In this document: positions 35,679 through 44,707 of the stretch, in pieces
Position numbering within the stretch: the first letter of the stretch is position 1
How the letters are laid out: every line of letters begins with the position of its first letter
Origin: Kriegella sp963975415
Lineage (GTDB): Bacteria; Bacteroidota; Bacteroidia; Flavobacteriales; Flavobacteriaceae
DNA length: 64,000 bases
Reading direction: 5' to 3'
NCBI RefSeq assembly: GCF_963975415.1
Contig: NZ_CAXBGN010000013.1
Location: 62,001-126,000, forward strand
Position numbers and translations under genes: made by a program
Notes under the pieces: generated by a model
What the model was told of the DNA's origin: nothing
Databases searched by the model: none
The model's input: the letters and a program-made list of their open reading frames with translations, nothing else

Positions 35679-36389
35679 ATGTTAGAACTAGTAAAGAAAG
35701 TAGTACGGGACGTACGTAAATCACTTAAAACAGGGCATTTTAAAAAAGATTTGATTTGTGAACATCTTTGGCTGGGAACCCGTTATGGGGGTTTTTATGT
35801 CTGGCCTGGAGGGTTAAATGAAAACTCGATTGTCTACTCTTTCGGAATCGGGGAAGACGTATCTTTTGATAACGAGATTAACAAAAGATATGGTTGTCAT
35901 GTATATGGTTTTGACCCTACACCCAAATCTATACGATGGGTAAAAGGCCAAAAGCTTTTTGAGAAATTCCACTTCCATGAATTTGGATTAAGTACAAAAA
36001 GTGGATTCGCTAATTTTTTCTTGCCCAAAAACCCCGAACACGTATCGGGAAGTTTATTTGTACACAACAATACGAGTGCCTTGGAAAAAGTGCGGGTAGC
36101 CATGAAGTCATTGGAAGATATTGTATCTGAAAAACAACATAGCCATATTGATGTACTAAAAATAGATATTGAAGGTGCCGAGTATGGGGTGGTTGAAAGT
36201 ATTTTGGACAGCGGTATCTCCATCACCCAAATTTTGATCGAATTTCATGATCGGATGATCCTGGACGGGGTGTCTAAATCAAAGCATTTGGTGAAAAAAT
36301 TAAAGGAAAAAGGCTATGGCATATTTGCCGTTTCGGAAACTTATGAAGAAGTATCTTTTCTTAAAAAAGAAAGTTTATTGCATTCTTAG
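35679..36389 (+). CDS. FkbM-family methyltransferase
   Basis: A 236-residue SAM-dependent methyltransferase. The SAM-binding region starts near residue 49 (NSIVYSFGIGEDVSFDNEI) with the acidic strand end VYGFDPTP, and the family's signature VLKIDIEGAEYGVVESIL lies at about residues 167-184. FkbM enzymes usually O-methylate sugars or polyketides; at the edge of a polysaccharide cluster, methylation of a sugar residue is the likely role. It converges with the WcaJ-like transferase gene, 33 bases apart. No operon partner on its own strand. Confidence 0.85.
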   Translation: MLELVKKVVRDVRKSLKTGHFKKDLICEHLWLGTRYGGFYVWPGGLNENSIVYSFGIGEDVSFDNEINKRYGCHVYGFDPTPKSIRWVKGQKLFEKFHFHEFGLSTKSGFANFFLPKNPEHVSGSLFVHNNTSALEKVRVAMKSLEDIVSEKQHSHIDVLKIDIEGAEYGVVESILDSGISITQILIEFHDRMILDGVSKSKHLVKKLKEKGYGIFAVSETYEEVSFLKKESLLHS

Positions 36390-36422
36390 GGAATATCAAG
36401 TTTTAGACGATGGATATTGAAA

Positions 36423-37778
36423 CTAGTAGGCCTTTTCTTCTCCGCGTATCGCATTGGCAACCGTTTTCGTGATAATGCGTAAATCAAGCGCCATAGTCCA
36501 TTTTTCGACATAAAAAATATCGAGCCGTACCCGGTTCAGAATATCGGCTTTTTTCAATATCTCTCCTCGATACCCCCGTACTTGCGCCAAACCTGTTATG
36601 CCAGGTTTTACAAAGTGGCGTACCAAATATTTGTCGACCGAAGTTTCATAATCTGTGGTATGTACTTCCATATGGGGGCGTGGCCCTACGACGCTCATAT
36701 CACCTAAAAACACATTAAAGAATTGGGGCAGTTCGTCGATACTTGTTTTACGTAAAAATTTTCCGATTCGAGTAAGGCGCATATCGTCTTTTGTCGCCAT
36801 TTTCACGTTTGCATCGGTATTGGCCGTCATCGATCGAAATTTATAGCACCAAAAGGGCCGACGTTTAAACCCATGCCGTCTTTGTTTAAAAAACAAGTTG
36901 CCAGGGGATTCCCATTTAATTAAAATATACAGTATTGGGGTAAGCCAAGAAAGCACACCAATGATGACGACCGAAGAAAAGGCAATGTCAAAAACACGTT
37001 TTAAGATACGGGCGAATTCGGTGTCTAAAGGTACTTTACGTAGGTTGAGTACCGGTACATTGCTATACGATTCTATCGACATGGCCCGGGAATAGATTTC
37101 CTTGTTGTCGAGAATTATTTTGATTTTGATCAAATTGTTGTCTGCAAAATCGATAAGATTTTTTAATTGTTTGTGGCTAAATTTTGAGGCGACGCAATAA
37201 ATCTCGTCGATTTCGTTTTGCAGAATATAGCCGAAGCAATCGATGATCTTGCCCAAATAGTGGGAGCTTTTGGAATATTCGTCGTCAAAAAAACCGTTGT
37301 ACCGATAGCCCATTTCGGGGTCGTCAAACTCCTTGCGAATTTTTTTAAGGTTGGCATCCTTGCCAATGACTACCAAGCTTAGTGCATTACCCCCTTTGCG
37401 GCGGTACTTTCGCAGTAGCGAAAAGAAGAGAATACGATATATGATAAGCACCGTAAAGAGCAGGGCGAGTACGTATAGTTGGTAATTTACCGTGCCAAAG
37501 TACATTCCTGTAAGACTAAATAGCGCAAAATAGGCCAGGCCATAGGTCGTCAATGACTGGAGCATGTTGGGCCATTTTTCCTTAAAACCTTCTTTCCGAT
37601 CATTGGGGTAATAGTCAAAACAATAGGTGATAACCAACCAGGTGATATTGTAATAGACAATATTAGATAGGTCTAAATAGGTGTGGGGTGTAAGCAAATA
37701 AAGCACACCATTGATTAGCACCAAGTGAATACCTATAGAAATAGGAATAATAAGGTCGGATTTCTTATACTTTTTCAT
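36423..37778 (-). CDS. wcaJ: undecaprenyl-phosphate sugar phosphotransferase (WcaJ-like initiating transferase)
   Basis: A 451-residue polyprenyl-phosphate hexose-1-phosphate transferase. Five hydrophobic segments: four in residues 10-135 (IPISIGIHLVLINGVLYLL; ITWLVITYCFDY; GLAYFALFSLTGMYFG; VLALLFTVLIIYRILFFSLL) and one ahead of the catalytic domain (VVIIGVLSWLTPILYILI). A CoA-binding-like domain lies between. The catalytic part has FFKQRRHGF, YKFRSMT, TSIDELPQFFNV, GDMSVVGPRPH and KPGITGLAQVRG, all intact. It loads the first sugar phosphate on undecaprenol to start repeat-unit assembly in the inner membrane. It is at the distal end of the minus-strand cluster; a degenerate relative sits at the cluster's promoter end (54014-54607). 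Confidence 0.93.
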   Translation of the reverse strand: MKKYKKSDLIIPISIGIHLVLINGVLYLLTPHTYLDLSNIVYYNITWLVITYCFDYYPNDRKEGFKEKWPNMLQSLTTYGLAYFALFSLTGMYFGTVNYQLYVLALLFTVLIIYRILFFSLLRKYRRKGGNALSLVVIGKDANLKKIRKEFDDPEMGYRYNGFFDDEYSKSSHYLGKIIDCFGYILQNEIDEIYCVASKFSHKQLKNLIDFADNNLIKIKIILDNKEIYSRAMSIESYSNVPVLNLRKVPLDTEFARILKRVFDIAFSSVVIIGVLSWLTPILYILIKWESPGNLFFKQRRHGFKRRPFWCYKFRSMTANTDANVKMATKDDMRLTRIGKFLRKTSIDELPQFFNVFLGDMSVVGPRPHMEVHTTDYETSVDKYLVRHFVKPGITGLAQVRGYRGEILKKADILNRVRLDIFYVEKWTMALDLRIITKTVANAIRGEEKAY

Positions 37779-38050
37779 GGGACAAGTTTAAAATTTCCGA
37801 TAATAGTCTTTAACATAACCAACAATTCTAGCACAAAAAAAATACGATTGATTACTTATGTTTTTTTAGTATTGGGGAGCTACTAATAGGTTAATCAAAT
37901 AAGGGGTATGTAAATAGTGCTTTGGGGGAGTCCACACCATTTTTACAAGCGGTAAATGTATGACATAGACCTAAAAATGACAAGTACCATATTATTTTAT
38001 TATAATAAATGTAAAAAATGAAGCAAAAAAATTAATTATTCGCAACTTTT

Positions 38051-38080
38051 TTTGTTTTTAAGCTCTTTTTTATGAATTTG
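38051..38080 (+). promoter_or_regulatory. putative promoter upstream of a 26-codon ORF
   Basis: TTTG at 38051-38054, an 18-base spacer, then TGAATTTG at 38073-38080, which differs from TAnnTTTG at one base. It is 30 bases before the ATG of the small ORF at 38111 and could also serve the aminotransferase gene at 38313. Confidence 0.4.
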
Positions 38081-38110
38081 GGGTAAAATTACCTTTTCTA
38101 ATAGGAGACG

Positions 38111-38191
38111 ATGAGAAGAGACCTGATCAGGCGTATCATAGCTGCTGTTTCCGAGCTTCGAAGTAAATTGCTAAGCGGTACCTTCTCATAG
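38111..38191 (+). CDS. candidate 26-residue small protein or leader peptide
   Basis: An ATG preceded by AGGAG five bases earlier, a rare clean Shine-Dalgarno in this AT-rich genome, opens a 26-codon frame starting MRRDLIRRIIAAVSELR and ending LLSGTFS. In-frame TAA and TAG codons lie just upstream, so it cannot be the tail of a longer gene. The peptide would be an amphipathic, Arg-rich helix. It may be a leader peptide for the aminotransferase gene 121 bases downstream, a small membrane-active protein, or chance. Confidence 0.3.
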   Translation: MRRDLIRRIIAAVSELRSKLLSGTFS

Positions 38192-38312
38192 GTGATAACG
38201 ATAGTACGGCATTAAAAATAGTGTTGTAAGTCACATTTAGGTGCTTCAAAAATCCAGAAAAATAAATCACTATCTTGCTTAAACACTATAGACTACACAC
38301 CACTAACCGTAA

Positions 38313-39410
38313 ATGAACGAAAAAAATACAAACGTTTCTAAAACGTATTTGCCGGACAGGCAGCGCTATTTATCTTATGTAAACCAGATTTTTGACTCCG
38401 GATGGATAACCAACAATGGTCGGCTGCACCAAGAGCTTGAAACAAAATTGGCCCAATATTTAGGGGTCGAGCATCTCGTACTGACCTCTAATGCAACTAT
38501 AGCTTTGCAAATTGCTTATGAGTTGCTTGATGTTAAAAAAGAGGCGATTACAACGCCCTTTTCCTTTGTGGCCACTACAAGTTCCTTACTTTGGAAAGGT
38601 ATTTCTCCCGTTTTTGCCGACATTGAAAGAACGACATTAAATATTGACCCTGAGCAAATCAACCGTAATGTTAATTCAAATACTGATGCGATTGTTCCGG
38701 TGCATACCTATGGCAATGCCTGCGATATCGAGGCGATAGCGTTCTTATCCCAAAAACACGGTATTCCTGTTATTTATGATGCTTCGCACTGTTTTGGTAT
38801 CACCTATAAAGGAGCGAGTATTTTAAAACAGGGTGCTATTTCCGTTATCAGTTTTCATGCGACCAAAATATTTAATACGGTAGAGGGAGGTGCTTTGATC
38901 ATGAACTCCAAGGCAATGTACGAAAGGGCCAAAATGCTGGTAGACAATGGTATTAAAGATAAGGAAACCATTCCAGTGCTTGGTGCCAATGCGAAAATGA
39001 GCGAGTTTCATGCCGCAATGGGCCTTTGCATATTGGAAGAAATCGATGCAATTGTGCCGCCTCGAAAAAAGGTCCATGATTTTTATATAAACCGATTACA
39101 GCAATTGCCCGGAATTACCTTTCCGACGCTACATGCCGATTGCAATCGCAATTACAGTTATTTTCCGATGCTATTACCCAGTGAGGTCGTTCTAAAGAAT
39201 GTAGAAGAAGCTATGAATAGAAGTAATATTTACCCGAGAAGGTACTTCTACCCTGCATTGAACACACTACCCTTCGTAAAGCAACAACAGCGTTTGCCTG
39301 TAGTTGAGGATTTGGCTACTAGAATCTTATGCCTGCCCTTGTATGGAGGTCTTTCGCGAGCAAAACAAGAGGAGATAATAACGATTATTGAGCGCTATGT
39401 AACAAAATAA
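38313..39410 (+). CDS. DegT/DnrJ/EryC1/StrS-family sugar aminotransferase (VioA-like)
   Basis: A 365-residue PLP enzyme that transfers an amino group to a nucleotide-linked keto sugar. The start resembles VioA-type enzymes (YLPDRQRYLSYVNQIFDSG, then WITNNGRLHQELE). PLP contacts are visible in LTSNATIALQIAYELL, VIYDASHCFGITYKG (Asp binding the pyridine N) and ISFHATKIFNTVEGG, where the Lys of ATK forms the Schiff base. It suggests an amino-dideoxy sugar, such as a 4-amino-4,6-dideoxyhexose, in the polysaccharide, probably a substrate of the nearby acetyl or formyl transferases. It is on the opposite strand from its neighbours, convergent with the GT4 gene. Confidence 0.88.
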   Translation: MNEKNTNVSKTYLPDRQRYLSYVNQIFDSGWITNNGRLHQELETKLAQYLGVEHLVLTSNATIALQIAYELLDVKKEAITTPFSFVATTSSLLWKGISPVFADIERTTLNIDPEQINRNVNSNTDAIVPVHTYGNACDIEAIAFLSQKHGIPVIYDASHCFGITYKGASILKQGAISVISFHATKIFNTVEGGALIMNSKAMYERAKMLVDNGIKDKETIPVLGANAKMSEFHAAMGLCILEEIDAIVPPRKKVHDFYINRLQQLPGITFPTLHADCNRNYSYFPMLLPSEVVLKNVEEAMNRSNIYPRRYFYPALNTLPFVKQQQRLPVVEDLATRILCLPLYGGLSRAKQEEIITIIERYVTK

Positions 39411-39478
39411 ACTGCCAATGATTTTAGTTTTAACTACAAAAGGGCACAAATCATAATTGATTAAACAGACGCCAAACC

Positions 39479-40705
39479 CTAATAGAATTTTTTAGTAATC
39501 GCGTCGATTTTTTTATCCCACGAATAGTTCATGGCATTTTTATAGGCGTTGTTACCGAGTTTTAAGCGAAGTTCCGTATTTGCCATTTTTTCAATAGCTC
39601 TGGCCATGTCATTAATGGACTGTTCCTTGGTCACAGGGTTTATTTTAATCCCACAATCATCGGGCACAACATAGGCCGCTCCGCTACTATTGAAGACGAT
39701 TACCGGTACACCAAATGCCATCGCTTCGATTATTTGACTTCCCGTGGTATCCCTGAGCGAACAAAATAGCAATACATCGGCCGCTATGTAGTATTCTTTT
39801 AGTTGGTCAAAAGGTATGGTGCCTACCCTGTTGATATATGCTGGGTCTAAACCAAATGCTTTTACCCATTGGTCTATTTTCTGTTCCTGTTCCCCGTCGC
39901 CCACAATGGTGAGTTCGTACCGTACTTTTGTATGTACCTGGGATAAGGCCTCAAGACTGAGTTTTAAACCCTTTCTGGGAATCAATGTTCCCAACCATAA
40001 GATTTTTAGAACACCATCTTTTGATTTATTGGGTTTTATGTTGTCTTCGTATTCCCTAGGCAAGGCGATGTCAGTGGCCATATGGGTTTTTTGTAAAAAC
40101 ATCGGATAGTAATTGCCCAGTAAGACCTTGGTTTCTTGGTTAGCCGTTAAAATAGTAGTCGCTTGTTTTAACGTTTTTTGTAGACTGCTACTATACCGCA
40201 TCAGTATATCGGAAACCTTTTTTCTAACCCTTTCCCAAATCCATTTTTTTTCAAAATATTCCTTGAAAATAGGCATGGCCATTTGGCCCCCGCCTACTGG
40301 ACCAAAAATAAGCTTACAATCTTGCACTTTATAAAGGCAGCTCCCTTGTTGCATACTGCCATAGGTAACATGATGTGCCACTTCGAATAGGTGCTTTTTA
40401 TGCATACGTTGCACCACTTTGGCGGCCATCCATCGCCAAATCAAATAATGCAAATAAATTCGTTTTGATCTAGGGTTAAGTAATAGTCGATTTAGACCGA
40501 AAGGCAACGCAACATAGTTAAAATGCAGGTTTTCAATATCTAAATTAGAACCTAGGGCTTCGATATTGTGTTGCCCCATGGTACTGGTCACACACCATAC
40601 CTCATACCCCTTTTGGGCTAGCCCGGTTGCCCAATTCCAGCCCAGGTTTTCCTCTGATCCCATATGTGGGGAACAGGCGTAAGCAGCTAGTACTACTTTT
40701 TTCAT
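39479..40705 (-). CDS. glycosyltransferase family 4 protein
   Basis: A 408-residue GT-B enzyme. The N-terminal acceptor domain starts KKVVLAAYACSPHMGSEENL with the glycine-containing loop, and the donor domain begins near ILWLGTLIPRKGLKLSLEAL. The EX7E-like site lies in DTTGSQIIEAMAFGVPVIVF (about residues 327-346) and GDGEQEQKIDQWVK precedes it. It retains a sugar from an NDP donor in the cytosol. It follows the tyrosine kinase gene with a 364-base gap and probably belongs to the same assembly pathway, though the gap suggests its own promoter. Confidence 0.88.
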   Translation of the reverse strand: MKKVVLAAYACSPHMGSEENLGWNWATGLAQKGYEVWCVTSTMGQHNIEALGSNLDIENLHFNYVALPFGLNRLLLNPRSKRIYLHYLIWRWMAAKVVQRMHKKHLFEVAHHVTYGSMQQGSCLYKVQDCKLIFGPVGGGQMAMPIFKEYFEKKWIWERVRKKVSDILMRYSSSLQKTLKQATTILTANQETKVLLGNYYPMFLQKTHMATDIALPREYEDNIKPNKSKDGVLKILWLGTLIPRKGLKLSLEALSQVHTKVRYELTIVGDGEQEQKIDQWVKAFGLDPAYINRVGTIPFDQLKEYYIAADVLLFCSLRDTTGSQIIEAMAFGVPVIVFNSSGAAYVVPDDCGIKINPVTKEQSINDMARAIEKMANTELRLKLGNNAYKNAMNYSWDKKIDAITKKFY

Positions 40706-41068
40706 CAGGTTACGATAACGGGAATTTTTCCCACAGAAGTTTGCTAAAAATACTGTTTATTTTCGATGTGCAAGCCTCCCCAGAAAGTTTGGCGCTGCTT
40801 TCGATCGGATAGTCAAAGTGATGATATAGGTGAAGTGTTTGAAATATAGTGCGCCCTAATGTGCATAGAGTTCCAGAAGCGAACATTGCCAAGCAATTTC
40901 CTTATCCATCTTGATATTTTGTTTCATTTTTGATTAGTGAAAAATGAAAGGCCGATCAGTTTGAAAATGGCTTAGGAAATAAAATCTTAAGAATGCCTTT
41001 GGTATGTACAGATGCCCAAAAAGATACTTTGCTGTATTTTTTCGAATCGTAGCAATTGCTTTAAAATA
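40706..41068. other. spacer between wzc-like and GT4 genes
   Basis: AT-rich, with no supported gene or repeat. A 60-codon minus-strand frame exists near 40710-40892 but has no recognisable content. A separate promoter for the GT4 gene may be here. Confidence 0.4.
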
Positions 41069-43483
41069 TTAAAAAAAACGGCTACCTGATTTCTTAGCGT
41101 TGCCATTGCCATAAGTGTAGCCATAATTATATCCATAGCTGGTATCTGACATTTTAACATCATTAAGCAAAAAGCCCATATTTTTTAACTTACCATCGGC
41201 TTGGGCTTCTAGGGCAAATTCAAGCACTTTCTTTTTGGTTTGCCCTGCCCGGATCAGATAAAGTGTTAGGTCGGCGTAGTTGCTGATTAAAAACGTATCG
41301 GCCAATAATAGGGCCGGGGCCGTATCGACAATGATGTAGTCAAAACTGTTTTTAAGTTCTTCGAACATGGGCCCTATTTTATCATTGCGGAGCAATTGGG
41401 TCGGGTTGGCAGGTATCGGGCCAGAGGGCAATACCTTAAGGTTTTTATGTAGTTTAGAGTCTTCTATAAAATCAACAACGGCTAAATGAGATTCTGCCAA
41501 GTAACTGCTTAGCCCCTTTGTGCTTAGTCCCCCATCCTCATAACGTTGCAGCTGTGGGTTTCTTAAATCAGCACCCAAAATGAGCACACTTTTGCCCGCG
41601 AGCGCCAAGGTTAAACCCAAGTTGGCTACTGAAAATGTTTTGCCTTCCCCTTGAATGGACGAGGTGATAAAAATACAGGTTCCACCAGATATGGGGCTAG
41701 TTTTTCTAACCTCATATTGGAGGTTAGCACTTAATACATTAAACGATTCGGAGAGCAAAGATCGTTCTGCAATGGAGACTAAGGCAGGTTCCCCGGCCAA
41801 TACATGGGGTATTTCCCCTACAATCGGAATGCCTTTGGTAAGTTCCTTAAGCTCGTTTCGAGTATTTATTTTAGTATTGATCAGTTTTTGTGCGTGTATA
41901 CTCAGAAAGGGTACAAACAGCCCCGCCAGTAAAGCCAGGCCCAATACCATTTTCTTATTTGGTGATACGGGAGCGTTTAAACTGTAGGCTTCATCCACTA
42001 TTTTGGCTTTGGGGGCTTTTGCTGCCAAAGACAACGCATTTTCCTCCCTTTTTTCCAATAAAAATAGGTAGAGGGCTTCCTTGATATTTTGTTGGCGTTC
42101 AATACCGCGAAACTGCCGTTCTTGGGCGGGGACGTCAGAGATATGAGACCCTAAAATACCGGCTTGCCGATCTAAATTGTCACTTTCTATTCTTAAGTTC
42201 GAACGCTGACGCTCAAAACTTGTTCTTATATTATTTTTTATTTGCTGTATTTGATTGGTCAAAAGCACTACGGAAGGATTCATTTCAGTAGCCCCTGCGA
42301 GCAATCGATTTCGTTCCAATACCATACTATTGAATTCCTCAATTAATACATTTGTACCCGATTCATCAATGCCCATATTAGTAGGTAATAGATTAGAGTT
42401 GTTTTTACTTAAATGGCCAATCATCGCTTCGATTACGTCTAGCTTCGTTGCTACTTCCTGCTGTTTTTTGTTGTAATCACTTACATTTTGAATTATGACC
42501 GATGATTCGGTTTCTATGTCCGTCAACTTATTCACTGACTTGAATCGCTCCTTCCCGGTCTCTACCGAATCCAATTCAGAATTGATAATGCTTAATCGTT
42601 CATCGATAAAGAATGCCGTATTCCGTGCAATCAGGTTTTTATCTTCAATCGCCTCTTGGTTGTATTCAAAGATTAACTGATTTAGAACATCCTCTGCCTT
42701 TTGACGAACGGTACCCTCTATACTTAGTTCGATTAAGGTCGAATTTTCATCAATCAAGGCCACCTCCAGTTGTAATCTCTGCGCAGTAGCTACTTGATCT
42801 ACCGTCAAAAAGTGCACCTGTACACTTACGTCAGAACCAAAATCTGTCGCGGCCAGGGGATTAAACTCGGTATTTCGTTCCACAATAAAATCGATAAAGC
42901 CCATTTCCACAATATCGCCCAAGGTATGAGTAGCCTTATAATCACCCTCAACTTGTTCAATTGTCACTGTATTTTTGTCTATCTCTTTGATGTTGAATTG
43001 ATGTAGTTCGTCTTTTATCGCTTCTTGCAAGGCCAGCTCATCCATACGAACTATAATCACCCTATAGGGGCTTTCAGTATACAGTTCCTTTAAGGTAAGT
43101 CCTTCGTTATTGAAATATTGTAGATTTAAACCCAAGGCCTTAACGGCATTGGCCATTAACCGTTTAGATCGAATCAGCCCCAATTCATTTTCAATACTGT
43201 TGGTGGCAAGGCCCCTTACGATATCCAAATCAATATAACCTCTAGCGTCACTATTGGACGCTTGACTTTTTTCGTCTTCAAGAATAACGGAAGCTACCGC
43301 TTTGTATATGGGCTTAGTGACTTTTAGGTAGACAACGGCTAATACTAAGGCCAATACCACCCCCAATACAAACCATTTCCAAAAACGAAGATATTCTTCT
43401 ATAAGCTCCTTGACTTCAAAAGGTTTTTTTTCAGGAATAAAATTTTCGCTGGCCATATTATGATGTAAGGTATTCTTTTTCAT
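41069..43483 (-). CDS. wzc: Wzc-type polysaccharide co-polymerase and tyrosine autokinase
   Basis: An 804-residue inner-membrane protein. Transmembrane helices at about 36-54 and 511-528 enclose a periplasmic Wzz/GNVR domain with coiled-coil stretches (LNRSSI-like region about 270-480). The cytoplasmic BY-kinase has Walker A at 608-616 (SIQGEGKT, Lys615), Walker A' around Asp639 (LILGADLRNP) and Walker B at Asp720 (YIIVDTAP). The C-terminal tail carries five tyrosines, 783-791, alternating as YGYNYGYTY, the expected autophosphorylation cluster. Start may also be Met10 (MASENFIPEK). It controls chain length and export of the polysaccharide; the usual outer-membrane partner Wza is not in the window. 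Confidence 0.94.
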   Translation of the reverse strand: MKKNTLHHNMASENFIPEKKPFEVKELIEEYLRFWKWFVLGVVLALVLAVVYLKVTKPIYKAVASVILEDEKSQASNSDARGYIDLDIVRGLATNSIENELGLIRSKRLMANAVKALGLNLQYFNNEGLTLKELYTESPYRVIIVRMDELALQEAIKDELHQFNIKEIDKNTVTIEQVEGDYKATHTLGDIVEMGFIDFIVERNTEFNPLAATDFGSDVSVQVHFLTVDQVATAQRLQLEVALIDENSTLIELSIEGTVRQKAEDVLNQLIFEYNQEAIEDKNLIARNTAFFIDERLSIINSELDSVETGKERFKSVNKLTDIETESSVIIQNVSDYNKKQQEVATKLDVIEAMIGHLSKNNSNLLPTNMGIDESGTNVLIEEFNSMVLERNRLLAGATEMNPSVVLLTNQIQQIKNNIRTSFERQRSNLRIESDNLDRQAGILGSHISDVPAQERQFRGIERQQNIKEALYLFLLEKREENALSLAAKAPKAKIVDEAYSLNAPVSPNKKMVLGLALLAGLFVPFLSIHAQKLINTKINTRNELKELTKGIPIVGEIPHVLAGEPALVSIAERSLLSESFNVLSANLQYEVRKTSPISGGTCIFITSSIQGEGKTFSVANLGLTLALAGKSVLILGADLRNPQLQRYEDGGLSTKGLSSYLAESHLAVVDFIEDSKLHKNLKVLPSGPIPANPTQLLRNDKIGPMFEELKNSFDYIIVDTAPALLLADTFLISNYADLTLYLIRAGQTKKKVLEFALEAQADGKLKNMGFLLNDVKMSDTSYGYNYGYTYGNGNAKKSGSRFF

Positions 43484-43840
43484 AACGAGTAAAGTAATTC
43501 ACCATATCGTACATGGTGTAAGATTTAATCAATTGGGTTCTTTATTCTCCCATCAACTGCAAAAGTATAAGGAATATATACTCTTTTAATTATTCTTCAT
43601 ACTAAAACTTCGACCGCTTTAATTCTATCAAAATTAACTGCAGTATTAGAATTTGTTTATAGAAAGAATAAATGTTCTCTTGAGTGAATTTGAACACCTC
43701 TTATTCTTTGTGACGTTAAAAACTTCCATTCCTAATAATAATTCAAAATGTACAGTCAAATTAATGTGCCAATTCTGGGTTAAATCTGACTCTCTATTCC
43801 TTTTGGGGCGAACATAAGATCGTTTAACAAAACTTGGAAT
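43484..43840. other. leader and spacer upstream of wzc
   Basis: No gene. On the minus strand a box TACTTTTG (complement of 43560-43567) fits TAnnTTTG, but no matching TTTG lies 17-23 bases before it. Closer to the wzc start, CACCAT (43500-43505) and ATGGTG (43513-43518) form a small hairpin in the leader. A separate wzc promoter is therefore plausible but not proven. Confidence 0.4.
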
Positions 43841-44404
43841 CTATTGATGGGCTAAAAAAAATAAGTGTTGTTTTTTATCTTTTTCATGTTTAAATCTATT
43901 CCTAATCTTTTTTGCAGGTATTCCTCCCCAGATTTCACAAGGCGGAATATCTTTTGTAACGACAGAACCTGCGGCTATAATGGATCCTTTTCCAATCTTT
44001 AAACCCCCAATTATGATTGAGCCATACCCAATCCAAACATCGTCTTCTACGACGCAAATTCCATCGTCACCTCTTTTTCCGTCCCACATATATTGGGTAG
44101 GTACAGAAAAGTCGTGATCAGTTCTACCTATAAAGGAAACCCTTCCGGCCATTAAAATTTGATTTCCAAAAATAACTGGGAACTCAACATTGCTGTAACT
44201 GCCAAACTGAACATTGTTGCCAATTTCAATGGGAAAACGAGCAAAAGAAGCTCCATTCAACACTCGTACAAAACCATTGTATTTTACCCACGGATATTTA
44301 ATTTGAAATAAATACCAAGTACGCATAATATTAAATAGGTAACGTAACACAAACATTAATTTGCTACTTCCTACAGGCATATTACTAAATTGTATTTTTA
44401 GCAT
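43841..44404 (-). CDS. hexapeptide-repeat O-acyltransferase
   Basis: A 187-residue left-handed beta-helix enzyme. Hexapeptide turns are visible in FPIEIGNNVQFGSYSNVEFP, ILMAGRVSFIGRTDH and VVEDDVWIGYGSIIIGGLKI with GSIIAAGSVVTKDIPPCEIW, the LbetaH pattern of sugar O-acetyltransferases. His in GRTDHDF is a candidate catalytic residue. It would acetylate a sugar of the repeat unit in the cytosol. Its bases are markedly AT-rich, like the two GT genes and the acyltransferase upstream, suggesting shared origin. It is 304 bases downstream of the next glycosyltransferase gene. Confidence 0.85.
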   Translation of the reverse strand: MLKIQFSNMPVGSSKLMFVLRYLFNIMRTWYLFQIKYPWVKYNGFVRVLNGASFARFPIEIGNNVQFGSYSNVEFPVIFGNQILMAGRVSFIGRTDHDFSVPTQYMWDGKRGDDGICVVEDDVWIGYGSIIIGGLKIGKGSIIAAGSVVTKDIPPCEIWGGIPAKKIRNRFKHEKDKKQHLFFLAHQ

Positions 44405-44707
44405 TTTTTATTCTAAAATTGGTCAATAAAACGGCACTTCATTTTTACTTTTCTTTTTGGGTTTAATCTACTTCAGGACATTCTTTTAAATCTTAAAAGC
44501 CATACTTTTTTCCCAGTTAAAAGTTCGCTATATAATTATCGTTTATGTGAATATCTTCAATGGATTCCTCGTTTTGAGTTTGTTAAAAATCTATGCCTGA
44601 TTTCTTTAGGATAGAGTGTTGATAACAAGTCTATATTCTCTTTTTGTCATTTCGTATTAGCATCTTTTAAAATTTTTAATATTCAAGTTGAAGTATCTGA
44701 TTTTTCA
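44405..44707. other. AT-rich spacer within the polysaccharide cluster
   Basis: Very AT-rich; no ORF, repeat or clear terminator. It separates a compact run of genes (49787-44708) from the acyltransferase gene. Confidence 0.4.

Larger units (their letters stand above)
37779..38312. other. spacer between WcaJ-like and DegT-like genes
   Basis: A 534-base region between divergent genes. It is AT-rich (many A and T runs) and contains one promoter-like element and a 26-codon ORF listed separately. An 8-base inverted pair ATGAGAAG (38111-38118) and CTTCTCAT (38182-38189) brackets that ORF. Nothing else is supported. Confidence 0.5.
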
